Source: an uncultured Ferrimonas sp.
Lineage (GTDB): Bacteria; Pseudomonadota; Gammaproteobacteria; Enterobacterales; Shewanellaceae
DNA length: 64,000 bases
NCBI RefSeq assembly: GCF_947489035.1
Contig: NZ_CANLCI010000002.1
Location: 186,001 to 250,000, forward strand
Direction: 5' to 3'
A program made the position numbers and the translations under genes. The notes below the pieces were generated by a model. The model saw nothing but the letters and a program-made list of their open reading frames with translations. It ran no database searches and was not told the DNA's origin. Below, one piece after another: positions 8,802-18,873 of the stretch. How positions within the stretch are numbered: the first letter of the stretch is position 1; every line of letters starts with the position of its first letter.

Positions 8802-9505
8802 TCCGCGCGCTTTTGATTGACGACGAACCGTTAGCTCGGCAAGAGCTGGCGCTGCTGTTACAACACCATGACGACATTGAGGTGGTGGCTGAAGCCAGTA
8901 ATGCCATTGATGGCTTAAGCAAGTACCATCAGCATCAACCGGATCTGCTGTTTATTGATATCCAAATGCCAAAAGTCACCGGCATGGAGATGGTGTCGAT
9001 GCTGGATAACAGCACCTTACCCCACATCGTATTTGTGACCGCTTACGATCAATACGCCATTGATGCCTTTGCCAATAACGCCACCGACTATCTGCTTAAG
9101 CCCGTTAGCAACGAACGGCTGGCGCAAACCCTAGCGCGGATCCGCGCCAGCAGCAGTGCCGCCGTCCCCACCATCACCGAAGCGTTAACCCACCTGCCCT
9201 GCTTCAGTGGCAAACGGTTAAAAGTGGTCGATGTGGCTGACACCGAATACGTGTTTTCCGATCTCAGTGGGATCCATGTGGCCAGCACCGATGGCAGCTA
9301 CCACACCCACTTAACCCTTAAGGTCTTAGAGCAGCAAGGAGCCTTTTTACGCTGCCACCGGCAATATCTTATCCAACCCAGCGCCATTGCTGAGATTGTG
9401 CTGCAAGATGGTGGCTGCGCCGAAATTATTACCCACAGCGGTAAGACCGTGCCCGTAAGTCGGCGCTACCTAAAACCACTTAAACAGAAATTTGGCTTCC
9501 AATAG
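8798..9505 (+). CDS. btsR: LytTR-type response regulator BtsR
   Basis: A 235-aa regulator with a receiver domain (acidic pair D8/D9, phospho-acceptor D54 in FIDIQMP, conserved K101 in LLKPV) and a C-terminal LytTR DNA-binding domain (about 135-235, with FLRCHRQYLI and VPVSRRY). It begins within the btsS stop (ATGA), implying translational coupling. LytTR proteins bind paired direct repeats about two helical turns apart; such repeats of the BtsR type occur at 9961-10009 before the transporter gene. Confidence 0.9.
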   Translation: MIRALLIDDEPLARQELALLLQHHDDIEVVAEASNAIDGLSKYHQHQPDLLFIDIQMPKVTGMEMVSMLDNSTLPHIVFVTAYDQYAIDAFANNATDYLLKPVSNERLAQTLARIRASSSAAVPTITEALTHLPCFSGKRLKVVDVADTEYVFSDLSGIHVASTDGSYHTHLTLKVLEQQGAFLRCHRQYLIQPSAIAEIVLQDGGCAEIITHSGKTVPVSRRYLKPLKQKFGFQ

Positions 9506-9598
9506 CGTGATTTTTTAGGCACCTCCACCATCTGCTTCTACACTTTCATGGAGCCGAACACGGCAACTGAACCTGTTTTTGTGCAACGAGGTAGTGGC

Positions 9599-9889
9599 AT
9601 GTCATTAACCAAAGCCGATCTGACCGACCTACTGGTGAATCACCGTCATATGAAGGTCGCTGAAGCCCGCTCTTTAGTGGACGTATTCTTTGAAGAGATC
9701 CGCGAGAGTCTAGAGCGCGGCGAAGAGGTCAAACTCAGTGGGTTTGGGGTGTTTCATCTTCGCGATAAAACCCCACGCCCTGGGCGTAACCCCAAAACCG
9801 GTCAATCCCACGAGATCGCAGCACGCCGAGTGGTTACCTTCTCTGCCGGTGGCAAGCTCAAAGGTCGCGTCGCCACCTTAAAGGCGTAG
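9599..9889 (+). CDS. IHF-alpha-like HU-family DNA-binding protein
   Basis: A 96-aa DNA-bending protein, MSLTKADLTDLL to VATLKA. It contains FFEEIRESLERGEEVKLSGFG and RPGRNPKTG, including the proline that intercalates DNA in IHF/HU, and ARRVVTF typical of IHF-alpha. The ATG at 9599 has GAGG 7 bp upstream; the longer frame adds an unrelated N-terminus. Standard ihfA follows pheT, which is not here, and helices 1-2 (LLVNHRHMKVAEARSLVDVF) diverge from E. coli IhfA. This may therefore be a second paralogue. It sits between btsR and the transporter regulated by BtsR. Confidence 0.85.
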   Translation: MSLTKADLTDLLVNHRHMKVAEARSLVDVFFEEIRESLERGEEVKLSGFGVFHLRDKTPRPGRNPKTGQSHEIAARRVVTFSAGGKLKGRVATLKA

Positions 9890-9960
9890 CCGCTGCTGTA
9901 TTGATCACCCACAGCCAGAGCCCCCATTGGTTCTGGCTGCGCCATCAACTCCCCCCCTTA

Positions 9961-10009
9961 ACCGCTTAATCTCACCAGCGACCGCTCAGGCCTTCAATTC
10001 GACCGCTTA
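9961..10009 (+). promoter_or_regulatory. Three BtsR-type direct repeats upstream of the cstA/btsT gene
   Basis: ACCGCTTA (9961-9968), ACCGCTCA (9981-9988) and ACCGCTTA (10002-10009) are spaced by 12 and 13 bp, i.e. 20-21 bp repeat to repeat. As I recall it, the E. coli BtsR (YehT) motif is ACC[GA]CT[CT]A-N13-ACC[GA]CT[CT]A; the second and third boxes match exactly, spacer included. They end 71 bp before the transporter ATG, a fitting activator position. Confidence 0.85.
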
Positions 10010-10080
10010 CTCAGATCCTAAAGCCGTGACAATTCAGATCGGTACGATGTGCCATAACAACTCCTGTAAGGAATACTGAA

Positions 10081-11535
10081 ATGTTATGGTTTTTTAGTTG
10101 CATCGCCCTGCTGATCGGCGGCTACTTCATGTATGGCACCTTTGTCGAAAAGGTCTTCGGCATTAAGGCAAGCCGCCAAACTCCTGCCCACACTCGCACC
10201 GATGGCGTCGACTACGTGCCGATGTCGAAAAAGAAAGTGTACTTGGTGCAGCTGTTAAACATCGCCGGTGTTGGCCCAATTTTCGGCCCTATCATGGGGG
10301 CGTTGTACGGCCCCGCGGCCATGTTGTGGATCGTCTTTGGCTGCATCTTTGCCGGTGCCGTACACGACTACTTCTCTGGCATGTTGTCGGTTCGCAATGG
10401 CGGCGCTTCGGTGCCCACCATCGTTGGCCGCTACTTAGGGGCGCCAGCCAAGCACTTTATGAACCTGTTCGCCATCGTACTGTTGTTGTTGGTTGGGGTG
10501 GTATTTGTGTCGGCACCGGCGGGCATGTTAACCAACCTGATCAACACCCAAACCGATTTGGCGGTGGGCAGCTTAACCATGGTTGGCATCATCTTCAGCT
10601 ACTACGTGGTTGCGACCATCGTGCCGGTGGATAAGATCATCGGTCGCTTCTACCCACTGTTTGGCGCACTGCTGATCTTTATGTCGGTGGGCTTAATCGT
10701 GGCCTTGATCGCCTCTCCTGAACACCAGTTGATGGGCGAGTTCACCCCTGCTGACATGCTCAGCAACATGAACCCGAACGACATGCCATTGTGGCCAGCC
10801 CTGTTCATTACCATCGCTTGTGGGGCGATCTCTGGCTTCCACGCCACCCAGTCGCCACTGATGGCGCGCTGCATGGAGAACGAGCAAAACGGTCGCTTCG
10901 TTTTCTACGGCGCCATGATTGGTGAAGGCGTGATCGCGCTGATCTGGTGTGGCTTGGCGCTGTCGTTCTTCGGCAATGTCGACAACCTTGCTGAAGCCGT
11001 TGCCAATGGTGGCCCAGGCAAAGTGGTTTACGATGCCTCGTTTGGTCTGCTGGGTGTATTTGGTGGGGTGCTGGCATTCTTGGGGGTGGTGATCCTGCCT
11101 ATCACCTCTGGCGATACCGCCTTCCGCTCTAGCCGCCTGATTCTGGCTGAATACTTCGGCATGAGCCAAGTAAAAATCACTAACCGCCTGCTGATGGCTG
11201 CGCCGCTGTTCATCATTGGTGCCATCCTGACCCAAGTCGATTTTGGCATCATCTGGCGCTACTTTGGTTTTGCCAACCAGCTAACCGCGGTGATGATGTT
11301 ATGGACCGCGACGGCCTACTTGGCTCGCGCCGACAAATTGCACTGGATCACCACCGTACCCGCGCTGTTCATGACCACGGTGATCACCACCTTTATCCTT
11401 AGCAGCGCGAAGCTGGGCTTTGGGCTACCCATCGAGATCTCCACCGCGTGTGGCGTTGTTACCGCTTCGGTTGCCGCTTGGCTGGTGGTTGGGGTGATTG
11501 GCAAGCAACCTCTGCCTGCCGATGCCGAGGCGTAA
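10081..11535 (+). CDS. btsT: CstA-family transporter, short form; probable BtsT-like pyruvate transporter
   Basis: A 484-aa polytopic membrane protein of the CstA (carbon starvation) family, with GVGPIFGPIMGALYGP, FAGAVHDYFSGMLSVRNGG and SGDTAFRSSRLILAE. It has about 12-13 hydrophobic segments. E. coli CstA and BtsT are about 700 aa, so this is the short subfamily lacking the C-terminal extension. CstA and BtsT import pyruvate/peptides with protons. Assignment to pyruvate uptake rests on adjacency to btsSR and the BtsR-type boxes upstream, not on transporter residues. It has an AAGGA ribosome-binding site. Confidence 0.85.
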   Translation: MLWFFSCIALLIGGYFMYGTFVEKVFGIKASRQTPAHTRTDGVDYVPMSKKKVYLVQLLNIAGVGPIFGPIMGALYGPAAMLWIVFGCIFAGAVHDYFSGMLSVRNGGASVPTIVGRYLGAPAKHFMNLFAIVLLLLVGVVFVSAPAGMLTNLINTQTDLAVGSLTMVGIIFSYYVVATIVPVDKIIGRFYPLFGALLIFMSVGLIVALIASPEHQLMGEFTPADMLSNMNPNDMPLWPALFITIACGAISGFHATQSPLMARCMENEQNGRFVFYGAMIGEGVIALIWCGLALSFFGNVDNLAEAVANGGPGKVVYDASFGLLGVFGGVLAFLGVVILPITSGDTAFRSSRLILAEYFGMSQVKITNRLLMAAPLFIIGAILTQVDFGIIWRYFGFANQLTAVMMLWTATAYLARADKLHWITTVPALFMTTVITTFILSSAKLGFGLPIEISTACGVVTASVAAWLVVGVIGKQPLPADAEA

Positions 11536-11577
11536 GCTTCTGTGAATGTTCAATTGAGTTAGCAGCAAAATTGACGC

Positions 11578-11607
11578 AAAAACGGCGCTCCTCGGAGCGC
11601 CGTTTTT
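11578..11607. terminator. Bidirectional terminator between the cstA-like gene and cysG
   Basis: Perfect stem CGGCGCTC / GAGCGCCG with loop CTCG, flanked by A-run (left) and TTTTT (right). It can end transcription of the plus-strand transporter and the minus-strand siroheme gene. Confidence 0.9.
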
Positions 11608-11631
11608 GTTGTTGTAACCCAGCTCGGAGCC

Positions 11632-12549
11632 TTAGCTCAGCGGGTAATAGGGATCAGCCCAGCTGACATTGCTCCGCTGCAATCGTTGTTGCCACTGCGC
11701 TAATTCCGCCTTAGGCAGTACCAACAACAGCCGTTCACCTTGAGCCAACCAGTCGATAACATCACCGTGTTGCGCCAACTGCAGCTGATCTTGGCTGGCA
11801 TCACGCCGTACCAGCTCAAGCAGCATCGGATCCACCGCAGTGGCGCTCACCACCCGATCCAAACGCTGTAACTCGGCCATCGCCGCAATCGGCAACAACG
11901 CCGGATTTTGCTGATCGTGCATCAGCCACAATTGGCCTTGACCGGCGACACCTTGCTGCGCGGTCTCCAGATGGGCTCGGGTTTGCTCGCTGTAGCCCAA
12001 GCCATTTGCCGCAATAAAGCGCTCCCACACCCCTCGGGAATCGTCATTGCTCTGCTGTACTTTGCGCCGCGCGCCACCAATAAACTGCGCAAGTTTGCCC
12101 AGTGTGCGCGGTAAACGAGTTTCTAAAGCCGCACGCAGGGTACGCACCAACACCGGTGCGCTGCCTTCACTGCCAATGGCAATCACAATTGGCGCTCTAT
12201 CAACGATGGCGGGGGTGATCACACTGCACAGTTGCGGCTGATCAACCACATTCACCCATAAGCCTAAGGCTTTGGCTTCGCGGGCGATCTGTTGATTCAG
12301 TTCGCTGTTGTTGGTGGCGGCAATAACCCCATGACGCCCTTCAAGCAATTGCGGTTCATAACGTTGGGGTAAACACTCAATACGGCTGCCATCCAAGGCG
12401 CGAATGCTGGCCACCACCGTCGGCGACACCACCGTGAGCTGTGCTTCACTACGGGCCCACAGGGCAATTTTACGGGCGGCCACTTCGCCGCCGCCCACCA
12501 CCAAAATTCGCATGGCGGCGGTATCATGAAACAGAGGGAAATATCGCAT
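11632..12549 (-). CDS. cysG: Siroheme synthase: precorrin-2 dehydrogenase/ferrochelatase with decayed methylase tail
   Basis: A 305-aa protein equivalent to the CysG N-terminal half: NAD-binding VVGGGEVAARKIAL (17-30), the catalytic aspartate in VNVVDQP (D103), and the dimerisation region to about residue 200. It should oxidise precorrin-2 to sirohydrochlorin and insert iron. The last 100 residues still resemble the start of the CysG methylase domain (e.g. LLELVRRDA against MNLVRRDAD), but the glycine-rich SAM site is lost and the rest is missing. The uroporphyrinogen methylase must come from a separate gene. It overlaps the DUF2007 stop by 1 bp (TAATG). Confidence 0.88.
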   Translation of the reverse strand: MRYFPLFHDTAAMRILVVGGGEVAARKIALWARSEAQLTVVSPTVVASIRALDGSRIECLPQRYEPQLLEGRHGVIAATNNSELNQQIAREAKALGLWVNVVDQPQLCSVITPAIVDRAPIVIAIGSEGSAPVLVRTLRAALETRLPRTLGKLAQFIGGARRKVQQSNDDSRGVWERFIAANGLGYSEQTRAHLETAQQGVAGQGQLWLMHDQQNPALLPIAAMAELQRLDRVVSATAVDPMLLELVRRDASQDQLQLAQHGDVIDWLAQGERLLLVLPKAELAQWQQRLQRSNVSWADPYYPLS

Positions 12550-12854
12550 TAGGTCACCGGCTCACTGCCGCAGCGCCAGCACAGCTCAAAGTGACCATCA
12601 TTTTGTTCACCACAACTGCACTGCCACGGGGCGATGTTTTGTTGATATTGTTGCAGTAGCCCTTTGGCTGCTGGCAGATGGCATTGTTGCACCAACACTC
12701 TGATCTGCTGAGTGTCCATTGGCAGTTCGCCGGCAGCACCTCCAAGGGCTTCACCCAGCAGTCGCACCGGAATGGCTTGTTGCTCGAGTAAGCCTTTGAA
12801 AGCGTTCGCTTCGATAGAGTTACTGGCTCGGAACAGTTCGACATAGCTGTCCAT
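12549..12854 (-). CDS. DUF2007-type protein with C-terminal zinc ribbon
   Basis: A 101-aa protein. The N-terminal part, VELFRASNSIEANAFKGLLEQQAIPVRLLG, is typical of the DUF2007 family, described as putative signal-transducing proteins with a ferredoxin-like fold. The C-terminus has a CxC...CxxC zinc-ribbon-like motif (WQCSCGEQN and ELCWRCGSE). It is translationally coupled (TAATG) to the siroheme gene downstream. No specific function can be given. Confidence 0.8.
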   Translation of the reverse strand: MDSYVELFRASNSIEANAFKGLLEQQAIPVRLLGEALGGAAGELPMDTQQIRVLVQQCHLPAAKGLLQQYQQNIAPWQCSCGEQNDGHFELCWRCGSEPVT

Positions 12855-12944
12855 GGCGGCGTTCTCCTTAACTTCAATGCATCCCTGCTGCCAGTGCAGC
12901 TAAGGCACAGGCAGTATGACGCTAAAACGCATGATCCAGATAAC

Positions 12945-12969
12945 AAAAAGCCACCCCAAGGGGTGGCTT
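12945..12969 (-). terminator. Terminator after secF
   Basis: Stem AAGCCACCCC / GGGGTGGCTT with a 2-nt loop; on the minus strand it is followed by TTTT. It lies 19 bp after the secF stop and ends the queA-tgt-yajC-secDF transcript. Confidence 0.92.
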
Positions 12970-12987
12970 GTCAAGGCATTTTGGCGA

Positions 12988-13932
12988 TTACGGTAGGATA
13001 GGATCCTGATCCGCGCCCTCTTTCTCAATCTGCACCGGCATCATGTGTTCTTTGGTGATGCCCAGCTGAATGGCCGCAAAGCTGGCCACGTAGATGGAGG
13101 AGTAGGTACCCACGCCGATCCCCAACAACAATGCGGTAGCAAAGCCGTGGATCATCGAACCGCCCAACATAAACAGCGACACTACAACAAACAGCGTGGT
13201 GGCGGTGGTGATGATGGTTCGGCTCATGGTTTGAGTGACCGAAGTGTTTACCACGTGCTCTGGCGTTCCCTTACGCATCTTGCGGAAGTTCTCTCGCACT
13301 CGGTCATACACTACGATGGTGTCGTTCAAGGAGTAACCCACCACCGCTAAGACCGCCGCCAGTACGGTCAGATCAAACTCAATCCATAAGACCGAGAACA
13401 CCCCAAGGGTGATGATCACATCGTGCACCAACGCCAGTACCGAACCTACCGCCAAGCGCCACTCAAAGCGGAACGCTACGTAGATAAGAATACAGATGAT
13501 CGCAGCCAATACGGCCAAACCACCCTGCTCGGTCAGCTCTTCACCAACCTGCGGGCCAACAAACTCAACCCGCTTGATCAGAGCTTCGCCCGGCATCGAT
13601 TTCGCCGCCGATTCAACCTGACCAACTAATGCGTTGCCTTCGCCGGATTTCGGTGGTACCCGCACCAAGATGTCGCGGGCGCTACCAAACTGCTGCACAA
13701 CAGCGCCGTTGATCCCTTGCTGCTCAAGTGCACCACGAACGTCCGCTGGTGACGTTGGCTGCTGGTACGCGATCTCCACCACGGTACCGCCGGTGAAATC
13801 CAAGCCCCAGTTCATGCCGCGCATTGCCATGCTGGCGATGGAACCGATGATCAGCACAATCGACAGTGCAACCACTGGCTTCGCGTGCTTAAGGAAATCA
13901 ACGGTGTTTTTTAGGTTTAACAGTTGAAACAT
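12988..13932 (-). CDS. secF: Protein translocase subunit SecF
   Basis: SecF forms with SecD the proton-driven membrane complex that pulls preproteins out of the SecYEG channel. The 314-aa product has six predicted membrane helices, the periplasmic segment after TM1 (about 40-135) and the family motif MNWGLDFTGGT. It also has VVGYSLNDTIVVYDRVREN in the TM4-TM5 region. It follows secD by 10 bp. Confidence 0.97.
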   Translation of the reverse strand: MFQLLNLKNTVDFLKHAKPVVALSIVLIIGSIASMAMRGMNWGLDFTGGTVVEIAYQQPTSPADVRGALEQQGINGAVVQQFGSARDILVRVPPKSGEGNALVGQVESAAKSMPGEALIKRVEFVGPQVGEELTEQGGLAVLAAIICILIYVAFRFEWRLAVGSVLALVHDVIITLGVFSVLWIEFDLTVLAAVLAVVGYSLNDTIVVYDRVRENFRKMRKGTPEHVVNTSVTQTMSRTIITTATTLFVVVSLFMLGGSMIHGFATALLLGIGVGTYSSIYVASFAAIQLGITKEHMMPVQIEKEGADQDPILP

Positions 13933-13942
13933 CGTAATCCCC

Positions 13943-15787
13943 TTAAATATCCAGTTTCTTCATGCGCTTGCCACCCCACAGGGCGTTAACCACTGCACGA
14001 GTACCAACGATGGAGGTGAACATGGATGTCGCGATACCGATCATCAGTGTTACCGCAAAGCCCTTCACCGGCCCGGTGCCCACAGAGAACAGGATCAACG
14101 CGGTGATCAAGGTGGTGATGTTGGCATCGGCAATGGTTGAAAACGCGTTAGCGTAACCTTCATTGATTGCCTGCTGAATGCTACGACCGGCTTTGATCTC
14201 TTCACGAATTCGCTCAAAGATAAGCACGTTACCATCCACTGCCATCCCCACGGTTAACACGATACCGGCAATGCCTGGCATGGTTAACGTGGCCCCAGGG
14301 ATCATCGACATAATGCCAACCATCAAGATGATGTTACCCGCCAACGCAGCCACGGAAATCATACCAAACTTACGGTAATACACCGCCATGAACAGCACCA
14401 CGGCCAGCATACCGTACATCAATGCCGCTTTACCGTTATCGATGTTCTCTTGACCCAGTGACGGACCAATGGTGCGCTCTTGCACAATGGTGATTGGCGC
14501 AATCAAGGCACCAGCACGCAGCAGCAATGACAAGTTTTGCGCTTCGGCAGGCGAGTCGATGCCGGTAATGCGGAAACTACGGCCCAAGCGAGCTTGGATG
14601 GTGGCCACGTTAATGACCTCTTCAATCTTGTTGAAGGTTGGCTTGCCATCCGCATCGCGTTCACCGGTTGGCTTGTATTCAATGAATACGGTCGCCATGC
14701 CTTTACCAATCATGTCTTTGGTAAAGTCAGCCATCTTGTTGCCACCAACGGCATCCAAGTCGATGTTTACCTGTGGCTGGCTGGTTTCACTGTAACCGGA
14801 TTTCGCGCCGGTGATGTGATCACCGGTTAAAATCACCCGCTGTTGCAAGATCACCGGGCGACCATCACGGCCGGTGTAAAGCTTGGCATCCGGCGGCACA
14901 ATGCCACGCATGGCAGCATTGATGTCGGCGTTTTCAGCTAAGGCGCGGAACTCCAAGGTGGCAGTTGCCCCAAGGATCTCTTTGGCGCGCGCGGTGTCTT
15001 GCACCCCTGGCAGTTCAACGGTGATGCGATCCGCACCTTGACGCTGCACTACCGGCTCGGCCACACCCAGTTCATTCACACGGTTGCGCAAAATCGTGAT
15101 GTTCTGCGTCAACGCGTATTCCTTTACCTCTTTCAGGTAAGGTTCGCTGAAGCTGGCAACGAAGCTCAGCTCATCGCGCGACTTAAACACCAAGTTTTGG
15201 TTGTTCTGCTGTAAGAAGGTCAGCGCTTGCTCGGCCACATCGGCTTTGCGGAAGCGCACTTCTACCCCAGTAGGAGCAATGCGAACCGCAGAGTAACGCA
15301 GGCGTTCTTTACGCAGCTGAGCACGGAAATCGGTTACGATTTGCTCTTGCTGCTTATTGATCGCCTCGTTCATGTCCACTTCCATCAGGAAGTTAACACC
15401 ACCACGCAGATCCAAGCCTAACTTCATTGGGGTTCCGCCCAATGATTTCAGCCACTCTGGCGTGGCCGGAGCCAAGTTGATCGCAACGATGTAGTCGTCA
15501 CCCAGCTGTGATGCTACCGCATCTTTACCACGGCTTTGGTCTTCAACGTTGCTGAAGCGCACTTCAACTAAGCCGTTTTCCATCACCACATTTTTGCTTG
15601 TAATACCTGCCTTGGTAAGGGCTTCGCGAACATCATCCACCGTAGTGGCGGTTATTGTCGCGTTCCGGCCTGCAGAGATCTGCAGCGCCGGATCTTCCCC
15701 ATAAACGTTTGGCAAGGCATACAGCAGCCCGATGGCAAGCGCGAACACCACCATCAGGTTTTTCCACATCGGGTATTTGTTCAACAC
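13943..15787 (-). CDS. secD: Protein translocase subunit SecD
   Basis: The 614-aa SecD has TM1 at the N-terminus ([20 protein letters not shown]), a large periplasmic P1 region (about 35-445) with the [16 protein letters not shown] motif, and five C-terminal helices with [17 protein letters not shown]. It acts with SecF and YajC in late-stage protein export. Length matches E. coli (615 aa). It is in the conserved queA-tgt-yajC-secD-secF order. Confidence 0.97.
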   Translation of the reverse strand: MLNKYPMWKNLMVVFALAIGLLYALPNVYGEDPALQISAGRNATITATTVDDVREALTKAGITSKNVVMENGLVEVRFSNVEDQSRGKDAVASQLGDDYIVAINLAPATPEWLKSLGGTPMKLGLDLRGGVNFLMEVDMNEAINKQQEQIVTDFRAQLRKERLRYSAVRIAPTGVEVRFRKADVAEQALTFLQQNNQNLVFKSRDELSFVASFSEPYLKEVKEYALTQNITILRNRVNELGVAEPVVQRQGADRITVELPGVQDTARAKEILGATATLEFRALAENADINAAMRGIVPPDAKLYTGRDGRPVILQQRVILTGDHITGAKSGYSETSQPQVNIDLDAVGGNKMADFTKDMIGKGMATVFIEYKPTGERDADGKPTFNKIEEVINVATIQARLGRSFRITGIDSPAEAQNLSLLLRAGALIAPITIVQERTIGPSLGQENIDNGKAALMYGMLAVVLFMAVYYRKFGMISVAALAGNIILMVGIMSMIPGATLTMPGIAGIVLTVGMAVDGNVLIFERIREEIKAGRSIQQAINEGYANAFSTIADANITTLITALILFSVGTGPVKGFAVTLMIGIATSMFTSIVGTRAVVNALWGGKRMKKLDI

Positions 15788-15830
15788 ACCGCTGCCCCTT
15801 CTTCAGTCAAACTAGATCGTTATTATTGTT

Positions 15831-16157
15831 TTACAGAGACTGGATAGAGCCTTTCGGCAGTACCGCAGTAACAAAGTCTTTTTTCAGCGTTACTTGGTTG
15901 TTGTCGTTCAGTGACAACACCACGTAATCGCTGTCGTCAGCCACTTTGGCGATTTTGCCAACCAGACCACCGGTAGTCAGTACTTCGTCACCCTTAGACA
16001 GAGTCTCAACCAGAGACTTATGCTCTTTCACACGCTTGTTTTGCGGACGCAAAATCATGAAGTAGAACACCAGACCAAAGATGGCCAGCATAAATAATGG
16101 TTCGAAACCACCCATAGGAGCACCGGCGTCAGCAGCGTAAGCATTTGCGATAAACAT
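15831..16157 (-). CDS. yajC: Preprotein translocase accessory subunit YajC
   Basis: A 108-aa small membrane protein with one helix (about 20-38, EPLFMLAIFGLVFYFMI). The characteristic LRPQNKRVKEHKSLV follows, then a soluble domain with LSKGDEVLTTGGLVGKI. It associates with SecDF. It lies between tgt (28 bp) and secD (43 bp) in the operon. Confidence 0.97.
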   Translation of the reverse strand: MFIANAYAADAGAPMGGFEPLFMLAIFGLVFYFMILRPQNKRVKEHKSLVETLSKGDEVLTTGGLVGKIAKVADDSDYVVLSLNDNNQVTLKKDFVTAVLPKGSIQSL

Positions 16158-16185
16158 ATGAAACTTCTCTCTTTTATTGGATTAA

Positions 16186-17328
<1,143 letters not shown>

Positions 17329-17401
17329 CTAACCAGAGAAACAGTCTGGTGATGGCAAAGTCTAGCGATAACCGCCTTGGATTAAAGCTAGATGGGGATG
17401 A

Positions 17402-17462
17402 GCTGCAGTAACTTCAAGTCACTGCAGCGGATTTAAATCGACAGCACAGAGCTGTCGATTTA
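17402..17462 (-). promoter_or_regulatory. Two consecutive hairpins between queA and tgt
   Basis: Read on the minus strand from the queA stop, the first hairpin is TAAATCGACAG / CTGTCGATTTA (17462-17434, 11-bp stem). The second is GCTGCAGT..ACTT / AGTTACTGCAGC (17428-17402, about 12 pairs with one G-T). Neither has a proper T-run, so they look like RNA-stability or processing structures, or a leaky attenuator, rather than a full terminator. Confidence 0.55.
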
Positions 17463-17475
17463 ATAGGATTGGGAG

Positions 17476-18525
17476 TTACTCGCCGTCACGGCGGGTGACA
17501 AACATGGCGTCACCGTAGCTATAAAAGCGGTAACCATTGGCAATGGCGTGCTTATAGGCGTTCATGGTCTGGTCTTGGCCGGCAAAGGCCGACACCAACA
17601 TGATCAAGGTGGATTCCGGCAAGTGGAAGTTAGTCACCATCGCATCCACAATGTGGAACTGTTTGCCTGGGTACAAGAAAATCGAGGTTTCAGAGGCAAA
17701 CGGCGCCAGCAATTCACCGTGGCGGCGGGCTTCTTGCGCCGCGGATTCCAATGAACGTACCGAGGTTGTGCCCACCGCAATCACACGACCACCATTGGCC
17801 TTGGTACGCAAGATGGCATCCACCACCGCTTGGTCTACTTCGGCGTATTCCGAATGCATGTGGTGATCTTCAATCTTGTCCACTCGCACCGGTTGGAAGG
17901 TACCGGCACCAACGTGCAAGGTAACGTAAGCGGTGTTAACCCCTTTCTCTTTTAAGGTGGCCAACATGGCATCGTCAAAATGCAGCCCCGCGGTTGGCGC
18001 CGCCACGGCACCGGGACGCTGGTTGTACACGGTTTGGTAGCGTTCGCGATCCGCACCCTCATCCGGACGGTCGATGTACGGTGGTAATGGCATGTGGCCA
18101 ATGCGATCCAAAATCGACAGCACCGTTTCATCGCCATTGAATTCAATTTCAAACAGCGCATCGTGGCGTTCCACCATGGTGGCGGTCACGTCTTGTTCAA
18201 AATGCAACTGATTGCCGGGCTTCGGTGATTTAGAGCAACGCACGTGGGCCATCACGCGCTTCGAATCCAACACCCGTTCCACCAGCATCTCAAACTTGCC
18301 GCCAGACGCCTTTTGGCCGAAGACACGGGCCGGGATCACTCGGGTGTTGTTAAACACCATCAGATCACCGGGACGCACCAGCTCCAACAGATCCGGGAAT
18401 TGACCGTCGTTTAAGGCGCCGCTGTCACCATCAAGGTGCAACAAACGCGAGGCGCGACGTTCTTCAGTGGGGTAACGAGCGATCAGTTCGTCAGGAAGAT
18501 CAAATTGGAAATCGGCAACCAGCAT
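17476..18525 (-). CDS. queA: S-adenosylmethionine:tRNA ribosyltransferase-isomerase QueA
   Basis: Transfers the ribosyl moiety of SAM to 7-aminomethyl-deazaguanine in tRNA, giving epoxyqueuosine. The 349-aa product has the N-terminal [22 protein letters not shown], the family motif [13 protein letters not shown] and the C-terminal [17 protein letters not shown]. It is the first enzyme gene of the queA-tgt-yajC-secDF cluster. A 56-aa gene lies 77 bp upstream on the same strand. Confidence 0.97.
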   Translation of the reverse strand: MLVADFQFDLPDELIARYPTEERRASRLLHLDGDSGALNDGQFPDLLELVRPGDLMVFNNTRVIPARVFGQKASGGKFEMLVERVLDSKRVMAHVRCSKSPKPGNQLHFEQDVTATMVERHDALFEIEFNGDETVLSILDRIGHMPLPPYIDRPDEGADRERYQTVYNQRPGAVAAPTAGLHFDDAMLATLKEKGVNTAYVTLHVGAGTFQPVRVDKIEDHHMHSEYAEVDQAVVDAILRTKANGGRVIAVGTTSVRSLESAAQEARRHGELLAPFASETSIFLYPGKQFHIVDAMVTNFHLPESTLIMLVSAFAGQDQTMNAYKHAIANGYRFYSYGDAMFVTRRDGE

Positions 18526-18602
18526 GGTGATGAATACTCTAAGAGCCTGTCAAAGCGGGGGCGATATTGTAAATCAGACAGGCACAGTTGCAAGCTTTGC
18601 GC

Positions 18603-18773
18603 TTAGCCTTTGCGAACCTTATCTTGCTTCGAACGCTGCTGTTGCTCGTATTGGGCCAATGTCTCGCTGAATTGCGGCGGCACATTATGGCTTTCAATGG
18701 TAACGTCTAAAGACACCGGCTGGCGTTTATCGTTCTCTAAGCCTAACTGTTTTGATAACCACTTAAATGGCAT
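18603..18773 (-). CDS. Small soluble protein upstream of queA, 56 aa
   Basis: Unrecognised short gene. The product begins MPFKWLSKQLGLENDKRQPV, continues with SLDVTIESHNVPPQFSETLA and ends in a charged tail rich in Q, R and K. A clear GGGAGGG ribosome-binding site lies about 7 bp before the ATG, the main evidence for translation. No membrane segment or cysteine. It is divergent from acpH and could be co-transcribed with queA. Confidence 0.6.
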   Translation of the reverse strand: MPFKWLSKQLGLENDKRQPVSLDVTIESHNVPPQFSETLAQYEQQQRSKQDKVRKG

Positions 18774-18873
18774 TCAACTGCCCTCCCTGGTGAATCTAAT
18801 TTCAAATCAATCGGTTATCCATAACCTATACGCCAGAAAGCATAATCAATGAACCAGATGTGGGCAAACTTAT

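Noticed and set aside
10693-11235. 180-codon minus-strand frame opposite the CstA-like gene
   Set aside because: Shadow of a GC-biased transmembrane coding sequence; no ribosome-binding site and a low-complexity His/Gln-rich product.
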